From assembly GCA_016303085.1 (NCBI GenBank), contig JAEDMI010000056.1:1-12392 (forward strand): 12,392 nucleotides of DNA, given 5' to 3'. Source of the DNA: Acetatifactor sp. GTDB taxonomy: Bacteria; Bacillota; Clostridia; Lachnospirales; Lachnospiraceae. The notes under the pieces were generated by a model. The model worked only from the letters and a program-made list of their open reading frames with translations. It ran no database searches and was not told the DNA's origin. The translations under genes and the position numbers were made by a program. Numbering within the stretch: position 1 is the stretch's first letter; each line of letters opens with the position of its first letter. Of this stretch, positions 1 through 7,620 are shown one piece after another.

Positions 1-672
1 CTTCTTCAGTGCGTCCTTTAAGGCGGCGAAGCTGTTGATTTCAGTCATGTTGCAGACAGCTGCCAGCTTATCCAGGTAATCCGGATAGTCGGGCTTTTCG
101 ATGTTCATGGCCTTGTCAGGTCTCCATGCGGGGAGCACCTTTACATCAAAGCTTGTATCCTCTGCAATCTTCTTATGCCATTCCAGAGAGTCCACGGGGT
201 CATCGGTGGTGCAAATCAGGGTGACATTGCTCTTCTTAATCAAGTTGCGGACACTCATGGAAGGCTGCGCCAGCTTTTCGTTGCAGAGCTTCCAAACTTC
301 GTCGGCAGTCTTACAGCTCAAAACGCCGGTGTAGCCGAAGTATCTCTGCAGCTCCAGATGGCTCCAGTGGAACAGCGGATTGCCGATAGCCTTGCCCAGA
401 CATTCCGCCCACTTGCAGAATTTCTCATAGTCGGATGCGTCTCCGGTAATGTATTTTTCTTCTACACCGCAGGAGCGCATGAAGCGCCACTTATAGTGGT
501 CACCGCCCAGCCAAACCTGAGTAATGTTCTCGAACTGACGGTCCTCGGCGATCTCTCTGGGGTTGATGTGGCAGTGATAGTCAAGTACGGGTGTGTTCTC
601 TGCGTAGTCGTGGAACAGCTTCTTCGCTGTCTCTGTTTCCAGCAGAAAGTCTTTGTCCATAAATGTTTTCAT
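1..672 (-). CDS. uxaC: Glucuronate/galacturonate isomerase UxaC, N-terminal 224 residues (cut by window edge)
   Basis: Uronate isomerase converts D-galacturonate to D-tagaturonate (and D-glucuronate to D-fructuronate), the first cytoplasmic step of hexuronate catabolism. The minus-strand frame opens with ATG at 672 and stays open to the left edge. It gives 224 residues of a family that is usually about 465-470 long, so the C-terminal half is outside. The start is supported by GGAGGG at 680-685, seven bases upstream. Visible family signatures are the amidohydrolase-type metal motif DYHCHINP (His33 and His35), the WLGGDHYKWRFMR stretch at about 54-66 and CTTDDP at about 154-159. The gene lies 45 bp downstream of the LacI-type repressor on the same strand with no terminator between, so the two are probably one transcript. 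The divergent uxaB-uxaA pair supplies the next two enzymes. The family call is secure; preference for galacturonate over glucuronate is inferred from context. Confidence 0.95.
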   Translation of the reverse strand, partial: MKTFMDKDFLLETETAKKLFHDYAENTPVLDYHCHINPREIAEDRQFENITQVWLGGDHYKWRFMRSCGVEEKYITGDASDYEKFCKWAECLGKAIGNPLFHWSHLELQRYFGYTGVLSCKTADEVWKLCNEKLAQPSMSVRNLIKKSNVTLICTTDDPVDSLEWHKKIAEDTSFDVKVLPAWRPDKAMNIEKPDYPDYLDKLAAVCNMTEINSFAALKDALKK

Positions 673-717
673 TTGATTTCCCTCCGTTTGATATAGAATC
701 ATTTATTTTTATGCAAT

Positions 718-1725
718 TTATCGTGTGGTGCTTCGCTTTACGATTTCACCGGAAAACACCGTCTTTTTCGGCATTTCGTTCCCGCTCAAGGTGCCCATCA
801 GCGTAGTAATCAAATGCTGACACAGCGTTTCCAATTTATTGTCGATGCTGGTGAGTTCAGGGTCACAACAGTTTACCAGCAAGGAGTTGTTATAGCCCAG
901 AATGGAAAAATCTCCGGGGATGGAATAGCCCATGAGCTTGGCATATTTGACCGCAGCCAGAGCCAGAGTGTCGTCCGCGGCGATAATCCCGTGGAAGTTC
1001 AGTCCCTTGTCATGGAGCTTTTTCAGATGCTCCGTCATGGCGGGGATGTCCTCGTGTGAGCCGTGGTAAAATTGAAGAAGGTTTGCTCCGGTTAAGAGCT
1101 TTTTCTCCTCCATTGCGGTGCGGTAGCCCGCAAGCTTCTTCTTGCCGCTGTAGGAAGTAGAATTGTAGAAATATACAATATCCTTCACTCCGGTGGAAAT
1201 CATGTAAAGGGTAGCTTCATACATGGAAGTAAAGTCGTCGGACACAATGCTGTAGACATTGGAAGCGTCCAAATCCGCATTCAGGAGCATCACAGGAACC
1301 TGAGCCGCGGCATCGATGATATATTTGTTGTCCGTCTCCTTCTCGTAGACAAAATTGGAACCTACCAGAATAATGCCGTCGACCTTCTTGGTAATCAACA
1401 GATTCATGTAGGCTGCCTTTGTCTCACGTTCATAGCCTGTACAGCAGAGAATACTGTCATAGCCGTTGGCACGGAGCTTCTGTTCAATATAGTAGATTGC
1501 CTTTGCCAGATACAGGTCGGAACTGTCGGCACACATGATTCCGATGGTTTTCATGGTGTTTAAGCCCAGCCCCCGGGCAAAAGCGTTAGGTGTGTACTCA
1601 TACTGGTTGATGACGTCCAAAACCTTCTTTTTTGTCTTTTCACTGACGTTGCTGCTGCCGTTCAGTACACGGGAGACGGTAGCGATGGATACACCGGCTT
1701 TTTCGGAGATATCGTAGATTGTCAT
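718..1725 (-). CDS. LacI-family transcriptional repressor, probable hexuronate-locus regulator
   Basis: This is a sugar-responsive DNA-binding repressor of 335 residues, normal for LacI/GalR proteins. The N-terminus MTIYDISEKAGVSIATVSRV (1-20) is the canonical LacI helix-turn-helix, followed by LNGSSNVSEKT and the hinge-region YTPNAFARGL (44-53). The rest is a periplasmic-binding-protein-like effector domain (about 60-335), including KKVDGIILVGSN and the late DFSILGYNN stretch. I choose ATG at 1725 because it places the helix-turn-helix at the usual distance and has AAAGG ten bases upstream. An in-frame GTG at 1743 would add six residues but lacks a visible ribosome site. The gene is transcribed with uxaC and diverges from uxaB-uxaA. 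Two copies of a LacI-like palindrome lie between, which suggests that it represses both units and itself. The effector is unknown; galacturonate, tagaturonate or an oligogalacturonide are plausible. Confidence 0.93.
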   Translation of the reverse strand: MTIYDISEKAGVSIATVSRVLNGSSNVSEKTKKKVLDVINQYEYTPNAFARGLGLNTMKTIGIMCADSSDLYLAKAIYYIEQKLRANGYDSILCCTGYERETKAAYMNLLITKKVDGIILVGSNFVYEKETDNKYIIDAAAQVPVMLLNADLDASNVYSIVSDDFTSMYEATLYMISTGVKDIVYFYNSTSYSGKKKLAGYRTAMEEKKLLTGANLLQFYHGSHEDIPAMTEHLKKLHDKGLNFHGIIAADDTLALAAVKYAKLMGYSIPGDFSILGYNNSLLVNCCDPELTSIDNKLETLCQHLITTLMGTLSGNEMPKKTVFSGEIVKRSTTR

Positions 1726-1759
1726 ATTGTAAATGCCTTTCACTCATTTTTGAAAGAGA

Positions 1760-1779
1760 ATATGTAAGTAGTTTCAAAA
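1760..1779. promoter_or_regulatory. Probable LacI-type operator 1 (repressor/uxaC side)
   Basis: The 20 bases here match the reverse complement of the site at 1931-1950 at 17 of 20 positions; the shared core reads ATGTAAGTA followed by TTTCA. It lies roughly +8 to +27 relative to the predicted minus-strand start, where a bound repressor would block promoter clearance. Binding by the adjacent LacI-type protein is inferred. Confidence 0.7.
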
Positions 1780-1793
1780 AAACTCTATGTAGA

Positions 1794-1822
1794 ATTATAT
1801 CGAAACTGTCTCTGTTTTTCAA
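1794..1822 (-). promoter_or_regulatory. Sigma-A promoter for the lacI-type repressor and uxaC
   Basis: On the minus strand, TTGAAA (1817-1822) and a perfect TATAAT (1794-1799) are separated by exactly 17 bases. Transcription would start near 1787, about 60 bases before the repressor ATG, just upstream of the operator-like site at 1760-1779. Confidence 0.82.
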
Positions 1823-1898
1823 GATATATTTTTAACAAGTTCGTCCGATTTTACTGATTTATTGTGTAAGAACAAGAGAAAAATTGAGCAATTCGGTG

Positions 1899-1927
1899 TT
1901 GACGAAAGGAAAATTTGGCTGTAAAAT
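1899..1927 (+). promoter_or_regulatory. Sigma-A promoter for uxaB-uxaA
   Basis: TTGACG (1899-1904) and TAAAAT (1922-1927) are separated by 17 bases, giving a predicted start near 1934 and a leader of about 90 bases before uxaB. The start falls inside the palindrome at 1931-1950. Confidence 0.8.
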
Positions 1928-1930
1928 GAC

Positions 1931-1950
1931 TTATGAAAGTACTTACATAA
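1931..1950. promoter_or_regulatory. Probable LacI-type operator 2 (uxaBA side)
   Basis: TTATGAAAGTACTTACATAA is a near-perfect dyad: nine of ten base pairs are complementary around the central GTAC axis. An even-length, centrally symmetric palindrome of this size is typical of LacI/GalR operators. It starts three bases after the uxaB -10 element and covers the predicted transcription start. A second copy lies at 1760-1779. The nearest candidate binder is the LacI-type protein encoded at 718-1725. Confidence 0.78.
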
Positions 1951-2023
1951 AAATTGCCGATAATGCGGCTTTCATGTAAAAATACAAACGTGTAATGCCC
2001 GAAACAGGGCAGAAGGGAGAAAA

Positions 2024-3484
2024 ATGGAAGTATTAAACAAGAAAATGACCGGCAAAAAGGAAAGACCTGTCAAGGTGGTTCAGTTCGGAGAGGGAAATTT
2101 CCTCAGGGCCTTTGTGGATTACATGATTGATATTGCCAATGAGCAGGGAAAGTTCGACGGAGATATTGTGCTGATTAAGCCTATTGAGTTCGGAAATTTG
2201 GACAACTTCCACAGACAGGACTGCCAGTATACCGTTTCCCTTCGCGGAAACGTAAACGGCGAAGGAAAGATTATCAACAGAGTGGTTACCAGCGTGGCCG
2301 ATGCAGTTGATGCCATCAACGAATATGAAAAGTACATGCAGCTGGCTGAAATTGAAACCCTTCGTTTCGTGGTGTCCAACACCACCGAGGCGGGAATCGT
2401 GTATGATGCTTCCGACAGGTTTGAATGGAATCCGCCCAAGACCTTCCCCGGAAAGCTGACCAAGTTTTTGTATCACCGCTTTGAGACCTTCGGGGGCGAC
2501 AAGTCCAAGGGACTTGTGATGCTTCCCGTAGAACTGATAGACGACAACGGAATCATGCTGCGCAAATGCGTGATGCAGCAGATTGAAAACTGGGGACTCT
2601 CCGATGAGTTCAAGGCCTGGGTGGAGGAGGCATGTATCTTCACCTCCACGCTGGTTGACCGCATTGTAACCGGCTATCCCCGCGCTACGGAAGAAGAGGA
2701 GTGGGAGAAGCTGGGCTACGAGGACCGTATTATGGTGACCGGAGAACCCTTTGCCCTCTGGGTGATTGAGTCCGCAAAGGATATCAGCGGGGAATTTGAC
2801 CTTCCCGGAGCGGGGCTTCCCGTTATCTTTACGGAGGATCATCACCCCTACAAGCAGAGAAAGGTGCGCATCTTAAACGGTGCCCATACCTCTTTTGTCC
2901 TGGCGTCCTGGCTCTGCGGCAACGACATCGTGAGACAGTCCATGGAGGATAAGGATATCCGCGATTTCATGAACAAGACTATTTTTGACGAAGTCATTCC
3001 CACCCTGTCTCTTCCCGAGGAGGAGCTGAAGGAGTTTGCGGGAGAGGTTGTGAACCGTTTCAACAATCCTTATGTGGACCATGCGCTTCTGGCAATCTCC
3101 TTAAATTCCGTGTCCAAGTGGAGAGCAAGATGTCTCCCCAGTCTGTTGGGCTACGTGGATAAGTTCGGAAAGCTGCCTGCTCATCTGACCTTCTCCATTG
3201 CCGCGCTGATGGCATTCTACCACGGAACGGAGATTGAGAACGGCGTCCTGAAGGGGAACAGAAACGGACAGACCTATGATATAAAGGACGATGTAAGTGT
3301 GCTGGAGTTCTTCCGCGACAACTGTGAGAAGGATACGCGCACCTTTGTCACAAACTATCTGGGACGAGAAGATTTCCACGGACAGAATCTGAATAAGGTT
3401 CCCGGTCTGACCGATGCGGTAGTTACTTATCTGGATGATATCAAGGCAAACGGTATGAGGGCGGCATTATGCAGAATTTCTTAA
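2024..3484 (+). CDS. uxaB: Tagaturonate reductase (altronate oxidoreductase), UxaB
   Basis: This 486-residue NAD-dependent enzyme would reduce D-tagaturonate to D-altronate. It belongs to the long-chain mannitol dehydrogenase/polyol reductase family; E. coli UxaB is of similar length. The N-terminal Rossmann segment VVQFGEGNFLRAF (about 18-30), followed by VDYMIDIANEQ, closely resembles UxaB rather than UxuB or mannitol dehydrogenase. The catalytic signature KxxxxNxxH is present as K280-VRIL-N285-GA-H288. The start ATG follows AAGGGAG at 2013-2019. The gene is the first of the plus-strand unit, behind a sigma-A promoter with an operator on its start site. Its last 16 bases overlap uxaA, suggesting translational coupling. 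No lesion is seen. Fructuronate reductase is the main alternative, but the altronate dehydratase neighbour favours tagaturonate. Confidence 0.95.
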   Translation: MEVLNKKMTGKKERPVKVVQFGEGNFLRAFVDYMIDIANEQGKFDGDIVLIKPIEFGNLDNFHRQDCQYTVSLRGNVNGEGKIINRVVTSVADAVDAINEYEKYMQLAEIETLRFVVSNTTEAGIVYDASDRFEWNPPKTFPGKLTKFLYHRFETFGGDKSKGLVMLPVELIDDNGIMLRKCVMQQIENWGLSDEFKAWVEEACIFTSTLVDRIVTGYPRATEEEEWEKLGYEDRIMVTGEPFALWVIESAKDISGEFDLPGAGLPVIFTEDHHPYKQRKVRILNGAHTSFVLASWLCGNDIVRQSMEDKDIRDFMNKTIFDEVIPTLSLPEEELKEFAGEVVNRFNNPYVDHALLAISLNSVSKWRARCLPSLLGYVDKFGKLPAHLTFSIAALMAFYHGTEIENGVLKGNRNGQTYDIKDDVSVLEFFRDNCEKDTRTFVTNYLGREDFHGQNLNKVPGLTDAVVTYLDDIKANGMRAALCRIS

Positions 3485-4977
3485 AGATAAACGATAATGA
3501 CAAGGTTGTGGTTGCGCTGAACCCCATTCCGGCGGGAGAGACCGTCACCGTGGAGGTTCAGGGGCAGATGAAGGACATTACTGCGCTTGAGGAGATTCCT
3601 GCGGGACACAAGATGGCAATCTGTGATATTCCGGCGGGGGGAGAAGTCATCAAATACGGCTACCGCATCGGAAACGCAAAGGAAGATATCAGGGCAGGCG
3701 CCTGGATTCATACCCACAATATAAAGACGGCGCTGGGGGACCTATTGGAGTACACCTATGAACCTGTACATATGGAGGAGAAAAGAAGCGGGGATGTGAC
3801 CTTTCCGGGCTTCAAACGCCCCGACGGGAAGGTGGGTGTCCGCAATGAAATCTGGATTATTCCCACGGTGGGCTGTGTGAACAATGTAGCAACCGCCATT
3901 GCAAAGCAGGCCAATGCATGGCTGCAGAGTCAGGCAGATAAGGAAACCGTGGAGGAAGTCATCGCGTTCCCTCATCCTTACGGCTGTTCCCAGATGGGAG
4001 ACGATCAGGAGCACACCAGAAAGATTTTGGCCGATTTGATCAATCATCCCAACGCAGGAGGTGTCCTGGTGCTGGGGCTTGGCTGTGAAAACAGCAATAT
4101 TGACGTGCTGAAGCCCTACATCGGGGATTATGATGAGAACCGGGTGAAGTTTGTGGTGGCACAGGAGTGCGAGGATGAAATCGCGGAGTCGTTGGAGGTA
4201 ATCAAAGGTCTTGTTGATTACGCTGCAGGCTTCAAGCGAGAGCCGGTCAGCGTCAGTAAGCTGGTTATCGGCATGAAATGCGGCGGAAGTGACGGGCTCT
4301 CCGGCATCACCGCAAATCCTCTGGTCGGCCGTTTCTCGGATAAACTCATCTCCAAGGGAGGCACCACAATTCTCACTGAGGTACCCGAGATGTTCGGCGC
4401 GGAAACAATTCTCATGAACCGCTGTGCCGACAGAGAGCTTTTTGACAAAACTGTTGATTTGATAAACGATTTCAAGAATTATTTTAAGAGCCACAACCAG
4501 ACGATTTACGAGAATCCCTCCCCCGGAAACAAGAAGGGAGGAATCTCCACTCTGGAGGATAAGTCTCTGGGCTGTACCCAGAAGTCGGGAAGCGCACCCG
4601 TAAAAGGCGTACTCCAGTACGGCGAGACAGTGAAAACTCCCGGCTTGAATCTGCTGTCTGCGCCGGGTAACGATTTGGTGGCGGCTACAGCGTTGGCTGC
4701 TGCGGGAGCTCACATTGTGCTGTTTACCACGGGACGGGGAACCCCCTTTGCATCTCCGGTACCTACCGTAAAGATTTCCACCAACTCTAATCTGGCAAAC
4801 AAAAAGTCCAATTGGATTGATTTCAACGCAGGTGTGCTGGTGGAGGATAAGTCCATGGAGGAGGAGACGGAAGCGCTCTTTGACTACGTGGTGGCGGTTG
4901 CATCGGGAAAGAAGGTCTGCAGCGAGGCTGCAGGCTTCCATGATATGGCAATTTTTAAGCAGGGTGTGACCCTGTAG
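3469..4977 (+). CDS. uxaA: Altronate dehydratase, UxaA
   Basis: This 502-residue enzyme dehydrates D-altronate to 2-keto-3-deoxy-D-gluconate (KDG). The N-terminal SAF domain (about 8-100) includes GAWIHTHNIKTAL, with the HTHN stretch at 81-84. The larger C-terminal part is the galactarate dehydratase/altronate hydrolase domain, with PTVGCVNNV (about 132-140), HPYGCSQ (169-175), GLGCEN (203-208) and MKCGGSDGLSG (269-279); these conserved Cys/His positions are typical of the metal-dependent family. Length and domain order match single-chain UxaA. The start ATG at 3469 lies inside the end of uxaB and is preceded by GAGGG about nine bases upstream, so translation is probably coupled. The KDG kinase and aldolase needed next are not in the window. 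A hairpin follows about 20 bases after the stop. Confidence 0.96.
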   Translation: MQNFLKINDNDKVVVALNPIPAGETVTVEVQGQMKDITALEEIPAGHKMAICDIPAGGEVIKYGYRIGNAKEDIRAGAWIHTHNIKTALGDLLEYTYEPVHMEEKRSGDVTFPGFKRPDGKVGVRNEIWIIPTVGCVNNVATAIAKQANAWLQSQADKETVEEVIAFPHPYGCSQMGDDQEHTRKILADLINHPNAGGVLVLGLGCENSNIDVLKPYIGDYDENRVKFVVAQECEDEIAESLEVIKGLVDYAAGFKREPVSVSKLVIGMKCGGSDGLSGITANPLVGRFSDKLISKGGTTILTEVPEMFGAETILMNRCADRELFDKTVDLINDFKNYFKSHNQTIYENPSPGNKKGGISTLEDKSLGCTQKSGSAPVKGVLQYGETVKTPGLNLLSAPGNDLVAATALAAAGAHIVLFTTGRGTPFASPVPTVKISTNSNLANKKSNWIDFNAGVLVEDKSMEEETEALFDYVVAVASGKKVCSEAAGFHDMAIFKQGVTL

Positions 4978-4995
4978 GATCAGGTGATTTATCCG

Positions 4996-5032
4996 GGCTG
5001 TCGAACCTTTGTCTGTTTGGGTTTCGGCAGCC
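4996..5032 (+). terminator. Probable terminator or attenuating hairpin after uxaA
   Basis: GGCTGTCGAACC pairs with GGGTTTCGGCAGCC across a short T-rich loop; one G-U pair and one bulged base are needed. It is followed by TTAGTTGTTG, a weak U-rich run, so termination may be partial. Confidence 0.55.
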
Positions 5033-5039
5033 TTAGTTG

Positions 5040-5068
5040 TTGCGGAGCAAGTCCGATTATGCTAAAAT
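5040..5068 (+). promoter_or_regulatory. Weak sigma-A-like promoter for the sugar-sensor/GGDEF gene
   Basis: TTGCGG (5040-5045), a 17-base spacer and TAAAAT (5063-5068) lie between the uxaA hairpin and the gene at 5110. The -35 is poor. No copy of the LacI-type operator was seen here, so this cluster may be regulated separately from uxaBA. Confidence 0.4.
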
Positions 5069-5109
5069 ATGCTTGATGCTCTCTGAAGACAAGGTAAGAG
5101 GATAAGTGT

Positions 5110-7053
5110 ATGAAAACAAGGCGCAGGATTGCATTGGTTACAACGGAACTGGAGAATATTTACCAACAGCGTGTGATGCAGGGGATTTTTACACAAGCTG
5201 CAAAGTACGATTATGATGTTGCGGTATTCTCCACCATGGTGGACAGTACCCACTTTATGCAGGATAATCTGAAGGGTGAGATGAATATTTACCGGCTTAT
5301 CAATTTTGATTTGTTTGACGGTGTGATTATTACGCCCATGACTTTGTTTTCGGCAGATGACGGTACTTTTGAGGCAGCCATGCTGAAGCTGTTTCAGGAA
5401 AAGTGCCATTGCAGTGTTGTGGCACTTGACAGGGCCTTCGGCGATTATGACATTGTAAATACAGACGATGAGAGTGCGTTTTATGAGATTGCAAAGCATA
5501 TATACGAAGTTCACGGATGCAGAAAAGTGTTCTTCTTAAACGGTCCGGGGGATGACAGAGTCTCGAAGCACAGGGTGGGCGGATTTTTGAAATATACCCG
5601 TGAACATGGAATTGAGGTGCCTGAGGATTCTGTTTTTCGCGGTGATTTCTGGTACACCTCCGGTGAAAAGTTGGCGGAGGATATCAGCAGCGGTGCGGTG
5701 GAAATGCCGGAAGCTGTCATATGTGCCAGTGATCACATGGCAATCGGTCTGGCAAATCAATTGCGAAAGAATGGTATACAGGTGCCGGAGCAGATACTGG
5801 TGACCGGTTTTGATGCGACCCGTGAGGCGGCCTTTAATGATGTTTTTATTGCTTCTTATGAGCCAAGGGTGAGCAGAGCGGCAGCGGAAGCGGTAAACCT
5901 GATTCATTCCGTATTGGAGCCGGAGATACCTTTACAGGAAATATCGGACAACGGAAAAGCCGGGATACGCATTGGGGAAAGCTGCGGATGCCCCACAGAT
6001 ATCAGGTATTGGAAAAAGTGCATCAACAGTGCGCTTCTGCACCAGAAGCACAACTGGGCCGAGGTCGGAAGCGAGAACCCCAACGATGTCTGCATCCTGC
6101 TGGAAAGCTATATGAGCGAGGGTGTTGCAAGCGCATCGGACGCTATGGAATGCATTGATAAAATATACGGATATGTCTACCTGCTTCATCCCTATGGGGA
6201 TTTCTGGCTCTGCCTGAAGGAAAATTGGACAGATATGGAAGATGTGGTGACGAAAGGCTATCCGGAGATGATGAAAACCGTCATCCACTCTAAGGCGGCT
6301 ACGGATACGGAACCGGCTAAGAGCGTGGGATTTTGCGACGAAATCGGTCCCCGGCTGTTTGAAACGAAACAGATGCTTCCGGAATTCTGTGAGGGCAGTG
6401 AGGAGGCCAGTGTTTATTATTTCCTGCCGGTGCATGCGGGGGAGGAAATGTACGGCTATACGGTAATGCGCTGTCCGCTGACTCAGAAGTATAAGGTGGG
6501 ATATGTATATCATAACTGGATTCGTATTGTAAGCAACGCGTTGTCCATGACCAGAATCAGAAACCGGCTGTATGAGCTTTCCATGAAGGATTCCGTGACA
6601 GGTCTCTACAACAGGAGGGGCTTAAGTGAATGGCTTCGCGGGAAAGCGGAAGAGAAGGACAGTGTGATGGTTATCATGGCGGATATGGACGGCCTGAAGT
6701 ACATCAATGACCACTTTGGACATGGGGAGGGAGATTTCAGCCTGATTTCCATAGCAAATGCGTTGAAGGAAGCAACCCGAAACGGTGAAATCAGCGCCAG
6801 AATCGGCGGAGACGAGTTCCTGCTGGTGGGCGTGGGAGACTATGATGCGGAGACAGTGCACCGCAGGATGGAAGAGATTGAAGCGGCGGTGTTGGAAAAG
6901 GCGGAGGAGGCAGGCAAGAAGTATGAGGTTACTGCCAGCCTGGGGTTTGCACTGGGCCGGATGAACGAACAATTTGAGATTGATGAATTGATAGAGCAGG
7001 CCGATATGGAAATGTATCGGAATAAGAGAAGAAAGAGGAAAGACCGAAGGTAA
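5110..7053 (+). CDS. Cytoplasmic LacI-type sugar-binding domain fused to a GGDEF diguanylate cyclase domain
   Basis: This 647-residue protein has no helix-turn-helix, signal peptide or obvious membrane segment, so it is probably a soluble cytoplasmic sensor. Residues about 5-285 read as a LacI/periplasmic-binding-protein-like domain (RRIALVTTELENIYQQRVMQ at 4-23, FDGVIITP at 69-76, the PEAVICASDHMAIGLA stretch at 200-215, GFDATREAAF at 233-242). It closes with GESCGC at 289-294. Residues about 300-480 form a middle region whose VYYFLPVHAGEEMYGYTVM stretch resembles a GAF-like fold. Residues about 485-645 are a GGDEF domain with DSVTGLYNRRG (from 494), the metal-site DMDGLKYIND (D525) and an intact GGDEF at 566-570, so c-di-GMP synthesis is plausible. 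The inhibitory I-site position reads RNGE (557-560) instead of RxxD. AAGAGG lies eight bases before the ATG. The architecture is known in Clostridia; its ligand and output are not evident here. Confidence 0.88.
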   Translation: MKTRRRIALVTTELENIYQQRVMQGIFTQAAKYDYDVAVFSTMVDSTHFMQDNLKGEMNIYRLINFDLFDGVIITPMTLFSADDGTFEAAMLKLFQEKCHCSVVALDRAFGDYDIVNTDDESAFYEIAKHIYEVHGCRKVFFLNGPGDDRVSKHRVGGFLKYTREHGIEVPEDSVFRGDFWYTSGEKLAEDISSGAVEMPEAVICASDHMAIGLANQLRKNGIQVPEQILVTGFDATREAAFNDVFIASYEPRVSRAAAEAVNLIHSVLEPEIPLQEISDNGKAGIRIGESCGCPTDIRYWKKCINSALLHQKHNWAEVGSENPNDVCILLESYMSEGVASASDAMECIDKIYGYVYLLHPYGDFWLCLKENWTDMEDVVTKGYPEMMKTVIHSKAATDTEPAKSVGFCDEIGPRLFETKQMLPEFCEGSEEASVYYFLPVHAGEEMYGYTVMRCPLTQKYKVGYVYHNWIRIVSNALSMTRIRNRLYELSMKDSVTGLYNRRGLSEWLRGKAEEKDSVMVIMADMDGLKYINDHFGHGEGDFSLISIANALKEATRNGEISARIGGDEFLLVGVGDYDAETVHRRMEEIEAAVLEKAEEAGKKYEVTASLGFALGRMNEQFEIDELIEQADMEMYRNKRRKRKDRR

Positions 7054-7058
7054 TTATA

Positions 7059-7601
7059 ATGATGAAAATGAAAGAGGAATTGTCTGCGGTATGGAAGGAT
7101 ATTGCAATCGGAAATATGGAAACAGCCCCGGCTGTGGCGGGTCGGATAAAGGAAATGGACAGACGGGAGAACGGGCTGTTTGTGACGGCCGATGTGGATG
7201 AGAATCTGTTTGCGGCGGCATGTTTGGTGTATCCTGTGTATGCCGCATATGAGACGGAATGTAATAAAAAAGAGGGTTACCCTGATTTGCTGGCGCAGTT
7301 TCGGGCTTTAAGCGCGGAACTGAAAAACGCTGATACCCTGGAGAACAGGGCATCATTCCTGGATGCACTGATTCATACCGTTGACAATGTAAGCCCCCAG
7401 CTTTATGAGTATTACAGGGAACTTGTGGATATGTTTAAGGAAACGGTAGGGGAGACGGTAAAAAAGTATTATCGGGACGGACATTTTAAAAAAGCGGACG
7501 GCAGCGAAAGCCCGGAGGCGGAAAAGCAGCTCCGTGCCGCTATTGCCCATGCCGCAGACACGTATGTGTTGCTGGGCGAAAAGTACGAGAAGTATTGTTA
7601 G
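7059..7601 (+). CDS. Uncharacterised 180-residue helical protein, possibly a shrunken GH88/GH105-like domain
   Basis: I do not recognise this protein with confidence. It starts five bases after the sensor/GGDEF gene, with GAAGG eight bases before ATG 7059, so it is surely cotranscribed and perhaps coupled. It is soluble, without signal peptide or membrane segment, and looks largely alpha-helical. Two segments, CLVYPVYAAYETECNKKEGY (55-74) and LIHTVDNVSPQLYEYYRELV (104-123), remind me of stretches in the six-hairpin GH88/GH105 unsaturated uronyl hydrolases. Those enzymes are about twice as long, however, and I cannot identify their catalytic Asp here. An alternative is a helical partner of the neighbouring cyclase or of the GH28 enzyme that follows. 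It is a real gene by codon structure, ribosome site and tight spacing, but its function is unknown. Confidence 0.8.
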   Translation: MMKMKEELSAVWKDIAIGNMETAPAVAGRIKEMDRRENGLFVTADVDENLFAAACLVYPVYAAYETECNKKEGYPDLLAQFRALSAELKNADTLENRASFLDALIHTVDNVSPQLYEYYRELVDMFKETVGETVKKYYRDGHFKKADGSESPEAEKQLRAAIAHAADTYVLLGEKYEKYC

Positions 7602-7620
7602 AAAGGTAGAGATATTTGGC

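Noticed and set aside
175..696. Plus-strand open frame of 173 codons at the left end
   Set aside because: It is antisense to uxaC, whose metal-binding and substrate motifs and GGAGGG ribosome site show the minus strand to be coding.
1996..2011. Small hairpin TGCCC/GGGCA just before the uxaB ribosome site
   Set aside because: A 5-bp stem with a 6-base loop, with no alternative pairing seen, is too weak to call a riboswitch or attenuator.
2033..2845. Minus-strand open frame of 270 codons inside uxaB
   Set aside because: It is a mirror of the uxaB codon pattern and has no family resemblance; UxaB motifs fix the real strand.
3742..4941. Long open frame on the minus strand within uxaA (399 codons)
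   Set aside because: It is antisense to a clearly coding, motif-rich gene; its translation shows no recognisable domain and it has no convincing ribosome site.
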